Below the pieces are notes generated by a model. It saw nothing but the letters and a program-made list of their open reading frames with translations, had not been told where the DNA came from and did not search any database. From NCBI GenBank assembly GCA_028284185.1, contig JANQSG010000018.1:117642-181641 (forward strand): a stretch of DNA of 64,000 nucleotides, in the 5' to 3' direction. Shown in pieces: positions 27,452 through 35,947 of this stretch; the first letter of the stretch is position 1; each line of letters starts with the position of its first letter. The translations under genes and the position numbers were made by a program. This stretch comes from Kangiella sp. GTDB taxonomy: Bacteria > Pseudomonadota > Gammaproteobacteria > Enterobacterales > Kangiellaceae.

Positions 27452-29991
27452 GCGTTCTCTCCAACGGGTTCTGCTACAACTTTTTCGCTCTGTTTAAAGA
27501 GCATTAATAGTGGTGGTAATAATAAGAAATCGATAATTAAAGCTGCGGCTAAAGTAATGGCAGTCATAATGCCCATTTCAGAATTCATCACATAATGAGA
27601 CATACCCAATACCAGGAAGCCTAACACCAATACAATAGTGGTTACGGTTAAAGCCATGCCTACGGTGTGGAAGGCATAACGTACTGCCTCAGCCTGGTCC
27701 ATATTTTTTTCGCGACGCGCTCGCAGGTATTTACTCAGGAAATGAACCGTATCATCCACCACAATACCTAAGGTCATGCCCATCACTACCGATAAACCCA
27801 TGCCGACCTGACCTTTAAAGATGCCCCAGATACCAAAAGCTACCGCCATAGGAATAATATTGGGGATCAAACTTAATAAACCAAGTTTGAAGGAGCGTAA
27901 AGCGATGCCAAGAATAATTGAAATCAAAATTAAAGCGATGGCAGTGCCTTCAATCATGGAATAAATATTACGCTGACCAACGTGTGAAAACATGATGGCC
28001 GGACTCGAAGCAGAAATTTCAATACCAGGTGCATTTTGCTTAAACCAGGCAGCAAATTTTTCTTCCAGCACAATCACTTCTTTACTGGAAATATTTTTTA
28101 GCGATAATTGCATACGGGTTGATGATTTATCGCCATTTAACTGATTATTCAGATCCATACCGCGCGGTAAAGAAGTTTCATACATCAAAGTATATTGAGC
28201 AGTTAATTCACGAATACGTGTATTCAGATCCACGCCTTCTTCATCCGGTTCTTGTAAAACCGCATTACAGCCAGTATCTAACGATTGTTTTGGCAATTCA
28301 TAACAAGGATTCTTATCGCCATTCATACTTTTATTTAAACGTTTCATCACATCGCCATAGGATTGCACATGCAAAACTTCTGGCTGCTGCTTGGCATAGG
28401 CTGAAAAAGCTTCAATCGTATCCAGGAACTTTGATTCATGAATACCGTCCTGCTGCCCTGATTTAACGCTATAGAACATTACATAGAGCCCGGTTAAATT
28501 ATCAGCGGTATAATCTGAATCCACCCGGAAATCGATGGTTTCATCAAAGTATTTCACGAACTCATCGTTAAGATCATTCTTAGGTAAGAAGGCAATAATG
28601 GCGATACTTAAAGCAGCCATAGTGGGTAACAAAATGCGGCGCTTGGTGATCACAAAATCTGCTAATTTATCCATAGTGCGATTGCCTGCATTATCTTCAT
28701 TAATGGTGTGTTTAACTGGCAGGATCAACATAATCGCTGGCAAGAAAGTCACCGATAAGAAGAAGGCCCAGGCAACACCTACGGCAACCGTATTACCTAA
28801 ATCTCTAAGTGGTGGAACTTCACTAAAGTTCATGGTCAAGAAACCAATGATAGTGGTAACACTGGTCAAGAAAATGGGCATCATATTAATGCGTAGCGAT
28901 TCCACCATGGCGTCGTTTTTGTTCATGCCGCGACGCATATTTTGTAAGAAGGTGACCAATAAATGCACCGAATCCGCCACTGCCATAGTGGCTACAATAG
29001 TTGGTACCGAAAAAAGAGGTCCGGTCATATAGATGCCTAACCAACCAGCACCGCCCATCGCTGCTACGATCGAGAAAATAATGACAAAGACGCTGCTAAC
29101 AGTACCGCTGATACTTCTCAGCATTAAAAACAAGGCAATGGGTATGACTAAGAACAGCATAAGAGGAGTTAATGTCATCATGTCATTTTGCCCGGTTTCG
29201 GCAAAAGCATTATTCATCATAATGACCCCGGTCATACGTACTTCGATATTGGGATCACGCTCCATAATGCGTTGTCTTAAATCACGTGCAAAAGCGGTAA
29301 TTTTTGGAACGGCGGTGAGAATTTCTGCCTGTTTTTCAGCCCTTGCTTTACCTTCCAAACCTTCTAAATCCGGATCGGATGGGATCTGAACGGTGACATT
29401 GACCGCGGTAACTGACTTATCAGGATTGATCATACGATTGAGCAGCTGTGGCTCATGGAGGATGATTTCTGATAACTGTTCAATTTGTTGTGGTGTTAGG
29501 CTATCGATCATTTGCTCGGTAACACCCTCGTGCTCACACTCGCTATCAATATCTGCAGTTTTGTCAGGGATACACAATAAGGCACCAACCAGCATATAGT
29601 CTTCATCTTCTGGAGTGACCCAGGTGTGCTGATAGTTGGTAATGGAATCTACACGAGTTGCATAAGGGGTTTTCCAGCCCTCTTCGGTGATCCAATGAAT
29701 GGTTTTAAGGGTTTGTTTGGTAAAGACTTTTCCATCTTTGGGGGTTAAAACAAACATTACATTGTCAGCTTTATCGTAGGTATCCTGGATATCTTCGAAA
29801 GCTAACATTTGTGGGTTATCCTCAGAGAAGAAAACCCGGTAATCGGTTTTTATTTCCAGAAAGCTGGCACCAAAAGCCGCCAAAAAGCTCAGCGCAATAG
29901 AAAGAAATAGAACCAGCCATTTATGATTAACGATAAAGTGACCAAATTTTACGGTCTTGTTATTTTCATGGTGATGATTAGCATTAGTCAT
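27448..29991 (-). CDS. MMPL/RND-superfamily transporter
   Basis: ATG at 29991 with AAGGA upstream gives 847 residues. A frame extension to 30063 would run through both operators and is unlikely. The protein has the RND plan: one helix (about 26-46), a large periplasmic loop with many charged residues, five or so helices (about 260-430), a second loop, then another helix block (about 680-840). The segment GMTLGIVVDDTVHFLSKYL carries the acidic pair typical of proton-driven members. Such MMPL proteins often move lipids or hydrophobic compounds. Confidence 0.88.
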   Translation of the reverse strand: MTNANHHHENNKTVKFGHFIVNHKWLVLFLSIALSFLAAFGASFLEIKTDYRVFFSEDNPQMLAFEDIQDTYDKADNVMFVLTPKDGKVFTKQTLKTIHWITEEGWKTPYATRVDSITNYQHTWVTPEDEDYMLVGALLCIPDKTADIDSECEHEGVTEQMIDSLTPQQIEQLSEIILHEPQLLNRMINPDKSVTAVNVTVQIPSDPDLEGLEGKARAEKQAEILTAVPKITAFARDLRQRIMERDPNIEVRMTGVIMMNNAFAETGQNDMMTLTPLMLFLVIPIALFLMLRSISGTVSSVFVIIFSIVAAMGGAGWLGIYMTGPLFSVPTIVATMAVADSVHLLVTFLQNMRRGMNKNDAMVESLRINMMPIFLTSVTTIIGFLTMNFSEVPPLRDLGNTVAVGVAWAFFLSVTFLPAIMLILPVKHTINEDNAGNRTMDKLADFVITKRRILLPTMAALSIAIIAFLPKNDLNDEFVKYFDETIDFRVDSDYTADNLTGLYVMFYSVKSGQQDGIHESKFLDTIEAFSAYAKQQPEVLHVQSYGDVMKRLNKSMNGDKNPCYELPKQSLDTGCNAVLQEPDEEGVDLNTRIRELTAQYTLMYETSLPRGMDLNNQLNGDKSSTRMQLSLKNISSKEVIVLEEKFAAWFKQNAPGIEISASSPAIMFSHVGQRNIYSMIEGTAIALILISIILGIALRSFKLGLLSLIPNIIPMAVAFGIWGIFKGQVGMGLSVVMGMTLGIVVDDTVHFLSKYLRARREKNMDQAEAVRYAFHTVGMALTVTTIVLVLGFLVLGMSHYVMNSEMGIMTAITLAAALIIDFLLLPPLLMLFKQSEKVVAEPVGENA

Positions 29992-30005
29992 TATTAGATC
30001 CTTGG

Positions 30006-30023
30006 ACAAACTATTTGGTTTGT
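30006..30023. promoter_or_regulatory. TetR operator O2
   Basis: ACAAACTA-TT-TGGTTTGT is an 18-bp inverted repeat with one mismatch. It lies in the untranslated leader of the RND operon, 54 bp from O1. Confidence 0.7.
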
Positions 30024-30051
30024 ATAGAGGTAAAATTTTTTTGAGTCCCAT

Positions 30052-30080
30052 ATTTAATAACAAACCAACTGGTCTGTCAA
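30052..30080 (-). promoter_or_regulatory. Promoter of the RND-LolA-TetR operon
   Basis: On the minus strand a consensus -35, TTGACA (30075-30080), and a -10, TTAAAT (30052-30057), are 17 bp apart. The spacer is nearly filled by operator O1, so bound repressor would block RNA polymerase. Confidence 0.7.
30060..30077. promoter_or_regulatory. TetR operator O1
   Basis: ACAAACCA-AC-TGGTCTGT is an 18-bp inverted repeat with one mismatch, nearly identical to O2. It overlaps the -35 and spacer of the operon promoter. The half-site resembles the GGTC-type boxes of NemR-like regulators. Confidence 0.75.
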
Positions 30081-30219
30081 TGCTTCAGAGTTCACAAATT
30101 GAGAAACATTGATTTTCTAATATTGATAAAAACGATAAATACTAATTATTATAATTAATAAAACAGATGAATAATTAATGCCATTGAATCTAAAACATCA
30201 GTTAGGAAGTGAGAACCTT

Positions 30220-30759
30220 ATGCAGAAAATACTAGCCTTTGCTGGCAGTAACAGCTCAAAATCCGTTAATAATCAATTGATTAACTGGATAATTAGACAA
30301 GCTCAAGATCGGCCAATTGAGCAAATCGATATTCGTGATTACGAGATGCCATTGTTTGGTGAAGATTTGGAAAGAGAGGCAGGCCATCCCGAAACGGCTA
30401 TCGCCTTGCGGCAAAAGTTTAGTGAAGTGGATGCCTTTATTATTGCCAGCCCGGAACATAATGGCATGATGCCGGCAGTGTTAAAAAACCTGTTTGATTG
30501 GCTATCAAGGATTCCAGTCGATGGTGAGAAAGGTATTTTTGGTAATAAACCCGTATTGCTGCTCAGTGCTTCACCTGGCCCACGTGGCGGCATGACCAAT
30601 TTGCAGAATATGGCAAATGTGATTCCTTTCTGGGGCGCTGAAGTTAAAGGCCAATACAGTTTAGGCAGTTTTTACGATAACTTTAAAGATGGTCAGCCAA
30701 GTAAGTCTCACCAACAAAAATTATTGGAGATAATTAAAGTTTTTCAATCTGATCTATAA
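30220..30759 (+). CDS. NADPH-dependent FMN reductase (quinone reductase-like)
   Basis: The 179-residue flavodoxin-fold enzyme starts MQKILAFAGSNSSKS, whose Ser/Asn-rich loop binds the FMN phosphate, and contains SPEHNGMMPAVLKNLFDW, the second flavin-binding signature. I choose ATG at 30220; the frame is open to 30178, but the extra 14 residues precede the first strand. It is divergent from the RND operon, with a TATAAT at 30150, and its end overlaps the next gene by 26 nt on the opposite strand. Confidence 0.88.
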   Translation: MQKILAFAGSNSSKSVNNQLINWIIRQAQDRPIEQIDIRDYEMPLFGEDLEREAGHPETAIALRQKFSEVDAFIIASPEHNGMMPAVLKNLFDWLSRIPVDGEKGIFGNKPVLLLSASPGPRGGMTNLQNMANVIPFWGAEVKGQYSLGSFYDNFKDGQPSKSHQQKLLEIIKVFQSDL

Positions 30760-31993
30760 AAGCTTTAGCTATATCCATAGATATTTTGCCAAAGTCCCAA
30801 AAGCGTTCGGTTTTGCTGTTAATATTAATAGCAATTGCCATCTGATATTTAGGCAAAACCATTAACCAACTTTGGGCTCCACGAGATACACCTCCGTGAT
30901 TGGCATTCATAATGACCCCATAACCATCTATAGGATAATTGGCTATGCGCCAGCCAATGGCATAGTTTTGTGAATTAGTTTGCCCGTCTGCAAGTTTCTG
31001 CGGTTGCCAGAAGGCTTGACGAGTTTTAGGGTTAATAAATTCAGGATTAATAAAGGCAGAGCCAAGTTTTACTAAGTCTGAAGAAGTAGCAGCAAAGCCA
31101 CCAGCAGGCAAACGATGACTAAGATCCACGGGACGCCATTGACGGAACGAAGTTGATTGGTTATCCCGCTTATAGCTTGTAGCAACACTCGGTGCATCAG
31201 AGGAGCTAGAGGGTGCCAAGATTATCGCCTTAATATCAAGCGGCTCAAAAACCAGATCGTTGACCAAGTTAAAGTAATCTTTTTGCTCAACTGATTCCAT
31301 AACTGCTCCTAGTAGGACAGTACCAAGACTAGAATAAAAAAACTCAGTGCCAGATTCTGACAACAGCTCAGCATCATCGAAAACCTCTAAAGAGTCAATC
31401 ATACTTTGATAAGACTTGTTTAAAGCTATAGATCTATAAAGCCCATAAATGTCTGTATTTTCCTTATAGTGTGGTAACCCTGAGCTGTGAGAGGCCAGCA
31501 TGCGAGGAGTAATCTTATTCCAGGCAGAATTAGGCAAGGGCTTAAGATAGTGGTCAATTGTTTTATCCAGTTCAATTTTTTTCGCATCAATCAAACGTGC
31601 TAAAGCTATTGAATTAATGGCTTTAGATGTACTGCCAACACGAAATCGACTATCAATAGTTATGGGTTTGTTTTCTGAAATATCTTCCCAACCTGTTGCT
31701 GCTGCCCATATGAGCCTTCCTTCAATGGCAACTGCGGCCGAAATGGCAGGGCTAACAATTTTTTCTTTGTGAGCTTGGATTAATTTGAGTGCTTCATCCG
31801 ATGCAGTTTTAAAATTGGGATCGTGCAGCTTGACGTCACTGGGGGTGTTTTTCGGAATTTCATGCCAACCCCAAAAAGGTAAAGGTAGTTTATCCCTATA
31901 AGCATAAAAATGATAAATAGGCGATAACAACCAAAGTAGTAACCCAATAAGAATGGTTAAAATTAAAGTTTTTTTATATTTAAAAGAAGTCAT
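30734..31993 (-). CDS. Beta-lactamase-fold serine hydrolase, membrane-anchored
   Basis: The 419-residue protein has an N-terminal membrane helix (about 8-28). The class C-like domain has its nucleophile motif STSK at 121-124 (RVGSTSKAIN). The second motif, normally Tyr-x-Asn, reads YSS (FFYSSLGTVLLG), and the third is HGGVSRG. It is more likely a peptidase or esterase of the beta-lactamase superfamily than a true resistance enzyme. Convergent with the FMN reductase gene, overlapping at the 3' ends. Confidence 0.83.
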   Translation of the reverse strand: MTSFKYKKTLILTILIGLLLWLLSPIYHFYAYRDKLPLPFWGWHEIPKNTPSDVKLHDPNFKTASDEALKLIQAHKEKIVSPAISAAVAIEGRLIWAAATGWEDISENKPITIDSRFRVGSTSKAINSIALARLIDAKKIELDKTIDHYLKPLPNSAWNKITPRMLASHSSGLPHYKENTDIYGLYRSIALNKSYQSMIDSLEVFDDAELLSESGTEFFYSSLGTVLLGAVMESVEQKDYFNLVNDLVFEPLDIKAIILAPSSSSDAPSVATSYKRDNQSTSFRQWRPVDLSHRLPAGGFAATSSDLVKLGSAFINPEFINPKTRQAFWQPQKLADGQTNSQNYAIGWRIANYPIDGYGVIMNANHGGVSRGAQSWLMVLPKYQMAIAININSKTERFWDFGKISMDIAKAFIDQIEKL

Positions 31994-32008
31994 TTAGTTA
32001 ATCTCTAA

Positions 32009-32959
32009 TTAGAATTGTTGCCGGTATAAGCTGGGAGTTATAGAAAATTTTCTCTCAAAAGCACGTCTAAAACTGTCAGCAGACTTAAAGCCTACCTTCT
32101 GGGAAATTTGCTCAATAGTAAACTGCTTGTTGCTAATAAGAATTCGAGCTTGATCTAAACGTAAAGACTCCAAATATTTTGCGGGAGTGGTTTTAAATGT
32201 AGCTTTAAAGACACGATTGAATTGTCTGAGACTTAAGCCAAAATGTTTCGCTATATCTACTAAAGTAATGGATTTATGGATATTCTCTAATAACCATTCT
32301 GGCAATTTTGCTAAACGACCTTTAGCGCTAAATTGGTGTTTTAAAGGCTCAGAAAATTGATGTTGATCACCCGGACGCTTCATATAGACTACTAGTTGCC
32401 TGGCAACTGAATTTGCAATGGCAGTACCGAGGTCTTGTTCAATTAGAGCAAGAGATAAATCAATTCCTGCAGTAACGCCAGCCGACGACCAAATTTTACC
32501 TTGTTGAAGGTACAGTGCTTTACAATTAAGCTCTAAGTTTGGATAGCTCTCATTAAATTCATTTTCATGAGCCCAGTGGGTAGTAATACAGAATTCTTCT
32601 GGAAGCTTTAGAGCAGCTAATAGAAAAGCGCCAGTACAAATGCTTACAACCCGCTTAGCTCTACAAGCAAGTTTTGAAAGTTGTGCTAAATCTTTGCTGG
32701 AAAGTTGTTCTTTTCTTGCCCCGCTACCGCCACATAAAATTAAGGTATCAAGACTAGTCACTTGATATATCGTTTGATCAACATGCAATTTAATACCAGA
32801 TTCTGATGTTATGATTCCCTTTTTATTACTGCAAAGGGTTAATTGGTATTGATTAGCCGCGGCTTGGTTAGCTGCTGCAAATACCTCGAAAGGGCCGAAA
32901 AAATCTAAAGGCTGAAATTCATCGACAACAAAAAAGACGATGTTTTGTGGTTGATTCAT
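32009..32959 (-). CDS. GlxA-type AraC regulator with DJ-1/PfpI domain
   Basis: The 316-residue regulator combines a DJ-1/PfpI-like sensor domain (about 5-185; DEFQPLDFFGPFEVFAAAN and the nucleophile-elbow SICTGAFLLA) with an AraC DNA-binding domain (about 215-316; ends FRRAFERKFSITPSLYRQ). Related regulators control amine or amino-acid catabolism, but no such genes adjoin. The serine hydrolase gene follows after 15 nt and may be co-transcribed. Confidence 0.9.
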   Translation of the reverse strand: MNQPQNIVFFVVDEFQPLDFFGPFEVFAAANQAAANQYQLTLCSNKKGIITSESGIKLHVDQTIYQVTSLDTLILCGGSGARKEQLSSKDLAQLSKLACRAKRVVSICTGAFLLAALKLPEEFCITTHWAHENEFNESYPNLELNCKALYLQQGKIWSSAGVTAGIDLSLALIEQDLGTAIANSVARQLVVYMKRPGDQHQFSEPLKHQFSAKGRLAKLPEWLLENIHKSITLVDIAKHFGLSLRQFNRVFKATFKTTPAKYLESLRLDQARILISNKQFTIEQISQKVGFKSADSFRRAFERKFSITPSLYRQQF

Positions 32960-33042
32960 AGGTTAGAGTTTGCAAGACTTTCTGCTATTCTAGCAAAACA
33001 CTACTATGTCATAAATGACATAAAAACGACAAATAACGCCAT

Positions 33043-33591
33043 ATGAATGTAGGAAACAAAGTTATAAAAGCCACTCAATATTGGTTGGAAAAAACCGTTA
33101 TTGGCTTTAATTTTTGCCCTTTTGCCAAACGGGAATTTGTTCGTAACAGCATTGCCTACGAGGTAAGCCATAGCGATAATATCGAAGACGCTTTATATCA
33201 ATTGCTAGCAATGTTTCAAAAGTTGGATGTTAATTCCAATATCGAAACTGGCTTATTGATATTTAGTGAAGGTTTTGCCAAATTTGAGGATTATCTGGAG
33301 TTACTCGATTTAACTAATCAGTTACTGGAAAAAGAAGGTTACGAAGGAATTTACCAAATAGCCAGTTTTCACCCTAATTATTGCTTTGATGGGGTGGAAG
33401 AGGATGATGCTAGTAACTATACCAATCGTTCACCCTATCCTATATTACATATTCTGCGTGAAGCCAGTTTAGAAAGAGCACTGGCGAAGATCGAAGATCC
33501 AGAAGCAATTCCCGAAAGCAACATTCGGTTGGCAAAAGAACAGGGTGCGGCCATTTTTGAACGGATTTTAGAAAAAGCGTTTCATCAATAA
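33043..33591 (+). CDS. DUF1415 domain protein
   Basis: The 182-residue soluble protein matches DUF1415: an N-terminal FNFCPFAKREFVRNSI with a conserved Cys, then IYQIASFHPNYCFDGVEEDDASNYTNRSPYP (given as one conserved block) and a helical end. The function of the family is not known. The last 7 nt overlap the convergent UDG gene. Confidence 0.85.
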   Translation: MNVGNKVIKATQYWLEKTVIGFNFCPFAKREFVRNSIAYEVSHSDNIEDALYQLLAMFQKLDVNSNIETGLLIFSEGFAKFEDYLELLDLTNQLLEKEGYEGIYQIASFHPNYCFDGVEEDDASNYTNRSPYPILHILREASLERALAKIEDPEAIPESNIRLAKEQGAAIFERILEKAFHQ

Positions 33592-34163
33592 AGTAATCGA
33601 CTAACTTGAGTTTTTAATTGGGGTAATAGTTCTTTTTCAAACCAGGGATTATTTTTTAACCACCTATTATTGCGTGGGCTGGGGTGAGGTAAAGGAGTAA
33701 TATCAGGGTAGTAACTTTTCCAGTTACTAACAATCTGAGTCAAGGTTGCTTTTTTTTCAGGCTGGATGTGCCAATCAATAGCGTAGCGGCCAATAGCCAA
33801 TATTAATTCCAAATCAGGCAAGTTATTAATAAGTTTTTGACGCCAGGTTTCGGCACAAACAGGTTTTGGTGGTAAATCACCATTTTTGGCTGTGCCAGGA
33901 AAACAAAATCCCATAGGAATAATGGCAAACTGAGTTTCATCATAAAAAGTTTCCCGATCAACGCCTAACCAATTCCTTAAACGATCACCACTGGGATCAT
34001 CAAAAGGGCGATTTTTATGATGTGTAATACGGCCAGGAGCTTGCCCGGCAATTAAGATTCTTGCTCGAGGGTTGAATTGCAGGATAGGGTTCGGACCTAA
34101 AGGTAAATCCTGGCAAAGGGTACAGGCCCGAACTTGTGTTAGTAATTTCATACCTGGTAGCAT
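33585..34163 (-). CDS. Uracil-DNA glycosylase superfamily protein
   Basis: The 192-residue protein carries the superfamily motifs: IAGQAPGRITHHKNRPFDDPSG near residue 37-58 and the C-terminal PLPHPSPRNNRWLKNNPWF. It begins with a CxxC pair (ACTLCQDLP), though the full four-Cys iron-sulfur set of family 4 is not evident. It belongs to the less studied COG1573-like group, so uracil specificity is inferred. It overlaps the RluA-family gene by 16 nt and is probably co-transcribed. Confidence 0.85.
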   Translation of the reverse strand: MLPGMKLLTQVRACTLCQDLPLGPNPILQFNPRARILIAGQAPGRITHHKNRPFDDPSGDRLRNWLGVDRETFYDETQFAIIPMGFCFPGTAKNGDLPPKPVCAETWRQKLINNLPDLELILAIGRYAIDWHIQPEKKATLTQIVSNWKSYYPDITPLPHPSPRNNRWLKNNPWFEKELLPQLKTQVSRLLY

Positions 34164-34999
34164 TTTTTTTCATTGGTTAAAGGGCAATTAAATATTAAGC
34201 GATAAGCGGTTAATTGCAAATCTGGATCGGATATTTTGGCATTGCCATAGAGTCGATCGCCTATAATCGGAAAACCAATGGATGCTAGATGTTTACGGAT
34301 CTGGTGTTTGCGGCCCGTTTCGATAGTGACTTCTAACAGCGATTGGTTGGTATCTTTATCAAAACGAATTAAACAAACATGGCTAACAGCTTTTTTCTCC
34401 TCAATGGGTTGGTTAATGGTTTGGTTTTGTAAAAATTCACCAGCAACTTTTACATGATATATTTTTTCGATCTGGTGCTTAGCAAATAATTGCGACAACT
34501 GTTGTGCAGCCTTTTTATTATGTGCAATAAGGATCAAGCCATTGGCGGCTCGATCCAGTCGATGCACCACAAAAGACTGGCGCTGCTTGTGCTGGATTGC
34601 AAAATACTGTTCTACCAAACGCCCTATTGAACAATGATCACCCCATTTAGAGCCGTGCGACCAAACGCCATAGGGTTTATGCCAAACTGAATAATCGTTT
34701 TCATCAGCGATCAGTAACGGTGGCGCGAATTCTTGTAGCAAGATCTTGGCATTGTAATAAAGATGCAGTTGATTGCCCGCCTTAAGTTTGGCGTTTTTGC
34801 GTCGGATAGGTTTGGCGGACTTTGAGTGAGGATTGGTCGAAAGCCATACGGCACCTTTACTCATGGCATCTTTTAGCTTTTGCCTGGATAAATCCGATTG
34901 ACTTGCCAAAATATCTAAAGCATTAAGTTTTTGCTCAATCTGCTCAGCTTGAATATCAATATGCAACTCAATAATGTTATTCTTGGCGGCAGACGACAT
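34148..34999 (-). CDS. RluA-family RNA pseudouridine synthase
   Basis: The 283-residue enzyme has an N-terminal S4-like RNA-binding region (SRQKLKDAMSKGAVWL) and the RluA catalytic domain. The catalytic Asp lies in VVHRLDRAANGLILIAHN; the conserved GRKHQIRKHLASIGFPIIGDRLYG follows. Which RNA position it modifies cannot be told from sequence by eye. Only 17 bp separate its start from divergent rsmJ. Confidence 0.9.
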   Translation of the reverse strand: MSSAAKNNIIELHIDIQAEQIEQKLNALDILASQSDLSRQKLKDAMSKGAVWLSTNPHSKSAKPIRRKNAKLKAGNQLHLYYNAKILLQEFAPPLLIADENDYSVWHKPYGVWSHGSKWGDHCSIGRLVEQYFAIQHKQRQSFVVHRLDRAANGLILIAHNKKAAQQLSQLFAKHQIEKIYHVKVAGEFLQNQTINQPIEEKKAVSHVCLIRFDKDTNQSLLEVTIETGRKHQIRKHLASIGFPIIGDRLYGNAKISDPDLQLTAYRLIFNCPLTNEKKCYQV

Positions 35000-35016
35000 A
35001 ATTATTTATTAATACT

Positions 35017-35787
35017 TTGAATTTTCAGTTTACTTTTTATCAACCACAAGATGAAATTGCGCCAGTATGGCTGCAATCGTTGGCTGTGGTAAAAGATAAA
35101 AATGATTTAGTCGATTATCAGGGTTATTTTGCTTATCAGCAAGTGGCGGGCGAAACTGTTTTAAGTTTTTATGCCGAACTGGACAAGCAGTTGGTTACTA
35201 TCAATGTTGATCTGGTTGCTGGTCAGGTGGCCTATCGACGTCAACATGGTGGCGGCCGTAAACAGCATATTGCCAAGGCTTGTGGCCTAAAAGCTAATTG
35301 GCAACCTAAAGTATTAGATGCTACTGGTGGCTTGGGTCGTGATGCTGCTGAATTACGGAATTTAGGTTGTGAGTTACGCATTATTGAGCGCTCACCTTAT
35401 GTGGCCAGTTTGTTGCAAGACGGAATCACTCGAGCAGCCTACCACCCACAAACACAACAATTATTTGACCAGAGTTTTGAGCTTTTTCATGGTCAATCTA
35501 TTGAACTAATCGAAACCTTAGCAAAAACAGAAAAACCCGATATTATCTATCTCGATCCCATGTTCCCACCGCGCAACAAATCTGCCGCAGTGAAAAAAGA
35601 AATGCGCTTGGTGAAGTTGTTGGTGGGTGAAGATCCAGATGCGGATAAACTATTACCTGTTGCTCTAGAAAATGTCGCCAAGCGCGTGGTGGTGAAGCGT
35701 CCAAATTATGCACCCTATCTAAATAAGCAAAAACCCAATATGAGTATTGAAAGCAAAGGTAATCGGTTTGATATTTATGTGATTTAA
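35017..35787 (+). CDS. rsmJ: 16S rRNA (guanine-1516-N2) methyltransferase
   Basis: RsmJ methylates G1516 of 16S rRNA with S-adenosylmethionine. The 256 residues include the SAM-binding loop DATGGLGRDAAELRNLGC and the motif DPMFPPRNKSAAVKKEM, both diagnostic for RsmJ. The only workable start is TTG at 35017, as no ATG lies before the conserved regions. Three RNA-modification genes (RluA-type, rsmJ, rsmD) occur within 4 kb. Confidence 0.92.
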   Translation: MNFQFTFYQPQDEIAPVWLQSLAVVKDKNDLVDYQGYFAYQQVAGETVLSFYAELDKQLVTINVDLVAGQVAYRRQHGGGRKQHIAKACGLKANWQPKVLDATGGLGRDAAELRNLGCELRIIERSPYVASLLQDGITRAAYHPQTQQLFDQSFELFHGQSIELIETLAKTEKPDIIYLDPMFPPRNKSAAVKKEMRLVKLLVGEDPDADKLLPVALENVAKRVVVKRPNYAPYLNKQKPNMSIESKGNRFDIYVI

Positions 35788-35947
35788 AAAACTCCTGGCT
35801 TTGTATATTTTTTGAAAATAACCACAGGGGATATTGATGTGGTCAGAGGAATGTTGTCTTCAAGAATGCTTTCGGTGAATTGAATAATGAATTGAAAGCC
35901 CTTAAGATACCATTGCTTTTAATAAGTTAAAAAAAGAGAGGATAATA

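Noticed and set aside
28119..29599. Long plus-strand ORFs opposite the RND permease gene
   Set aside because: They are shadows of the permease frame; no ribosome sites and odd composition.
29992..30063. Upstream start of the RND permease gene
   Set aside because: The extension would cover both TetR operators and the -10 region; AAGGA precedes the ATG at 29991.
30734..31993. Antibiotic-resistance beta-lactamase
   Set aside because: The nucleophile motif is present, but the second motif is YSS rather than YxN and the protein is membrane-anchored; a general serine hydrolase is more likely.
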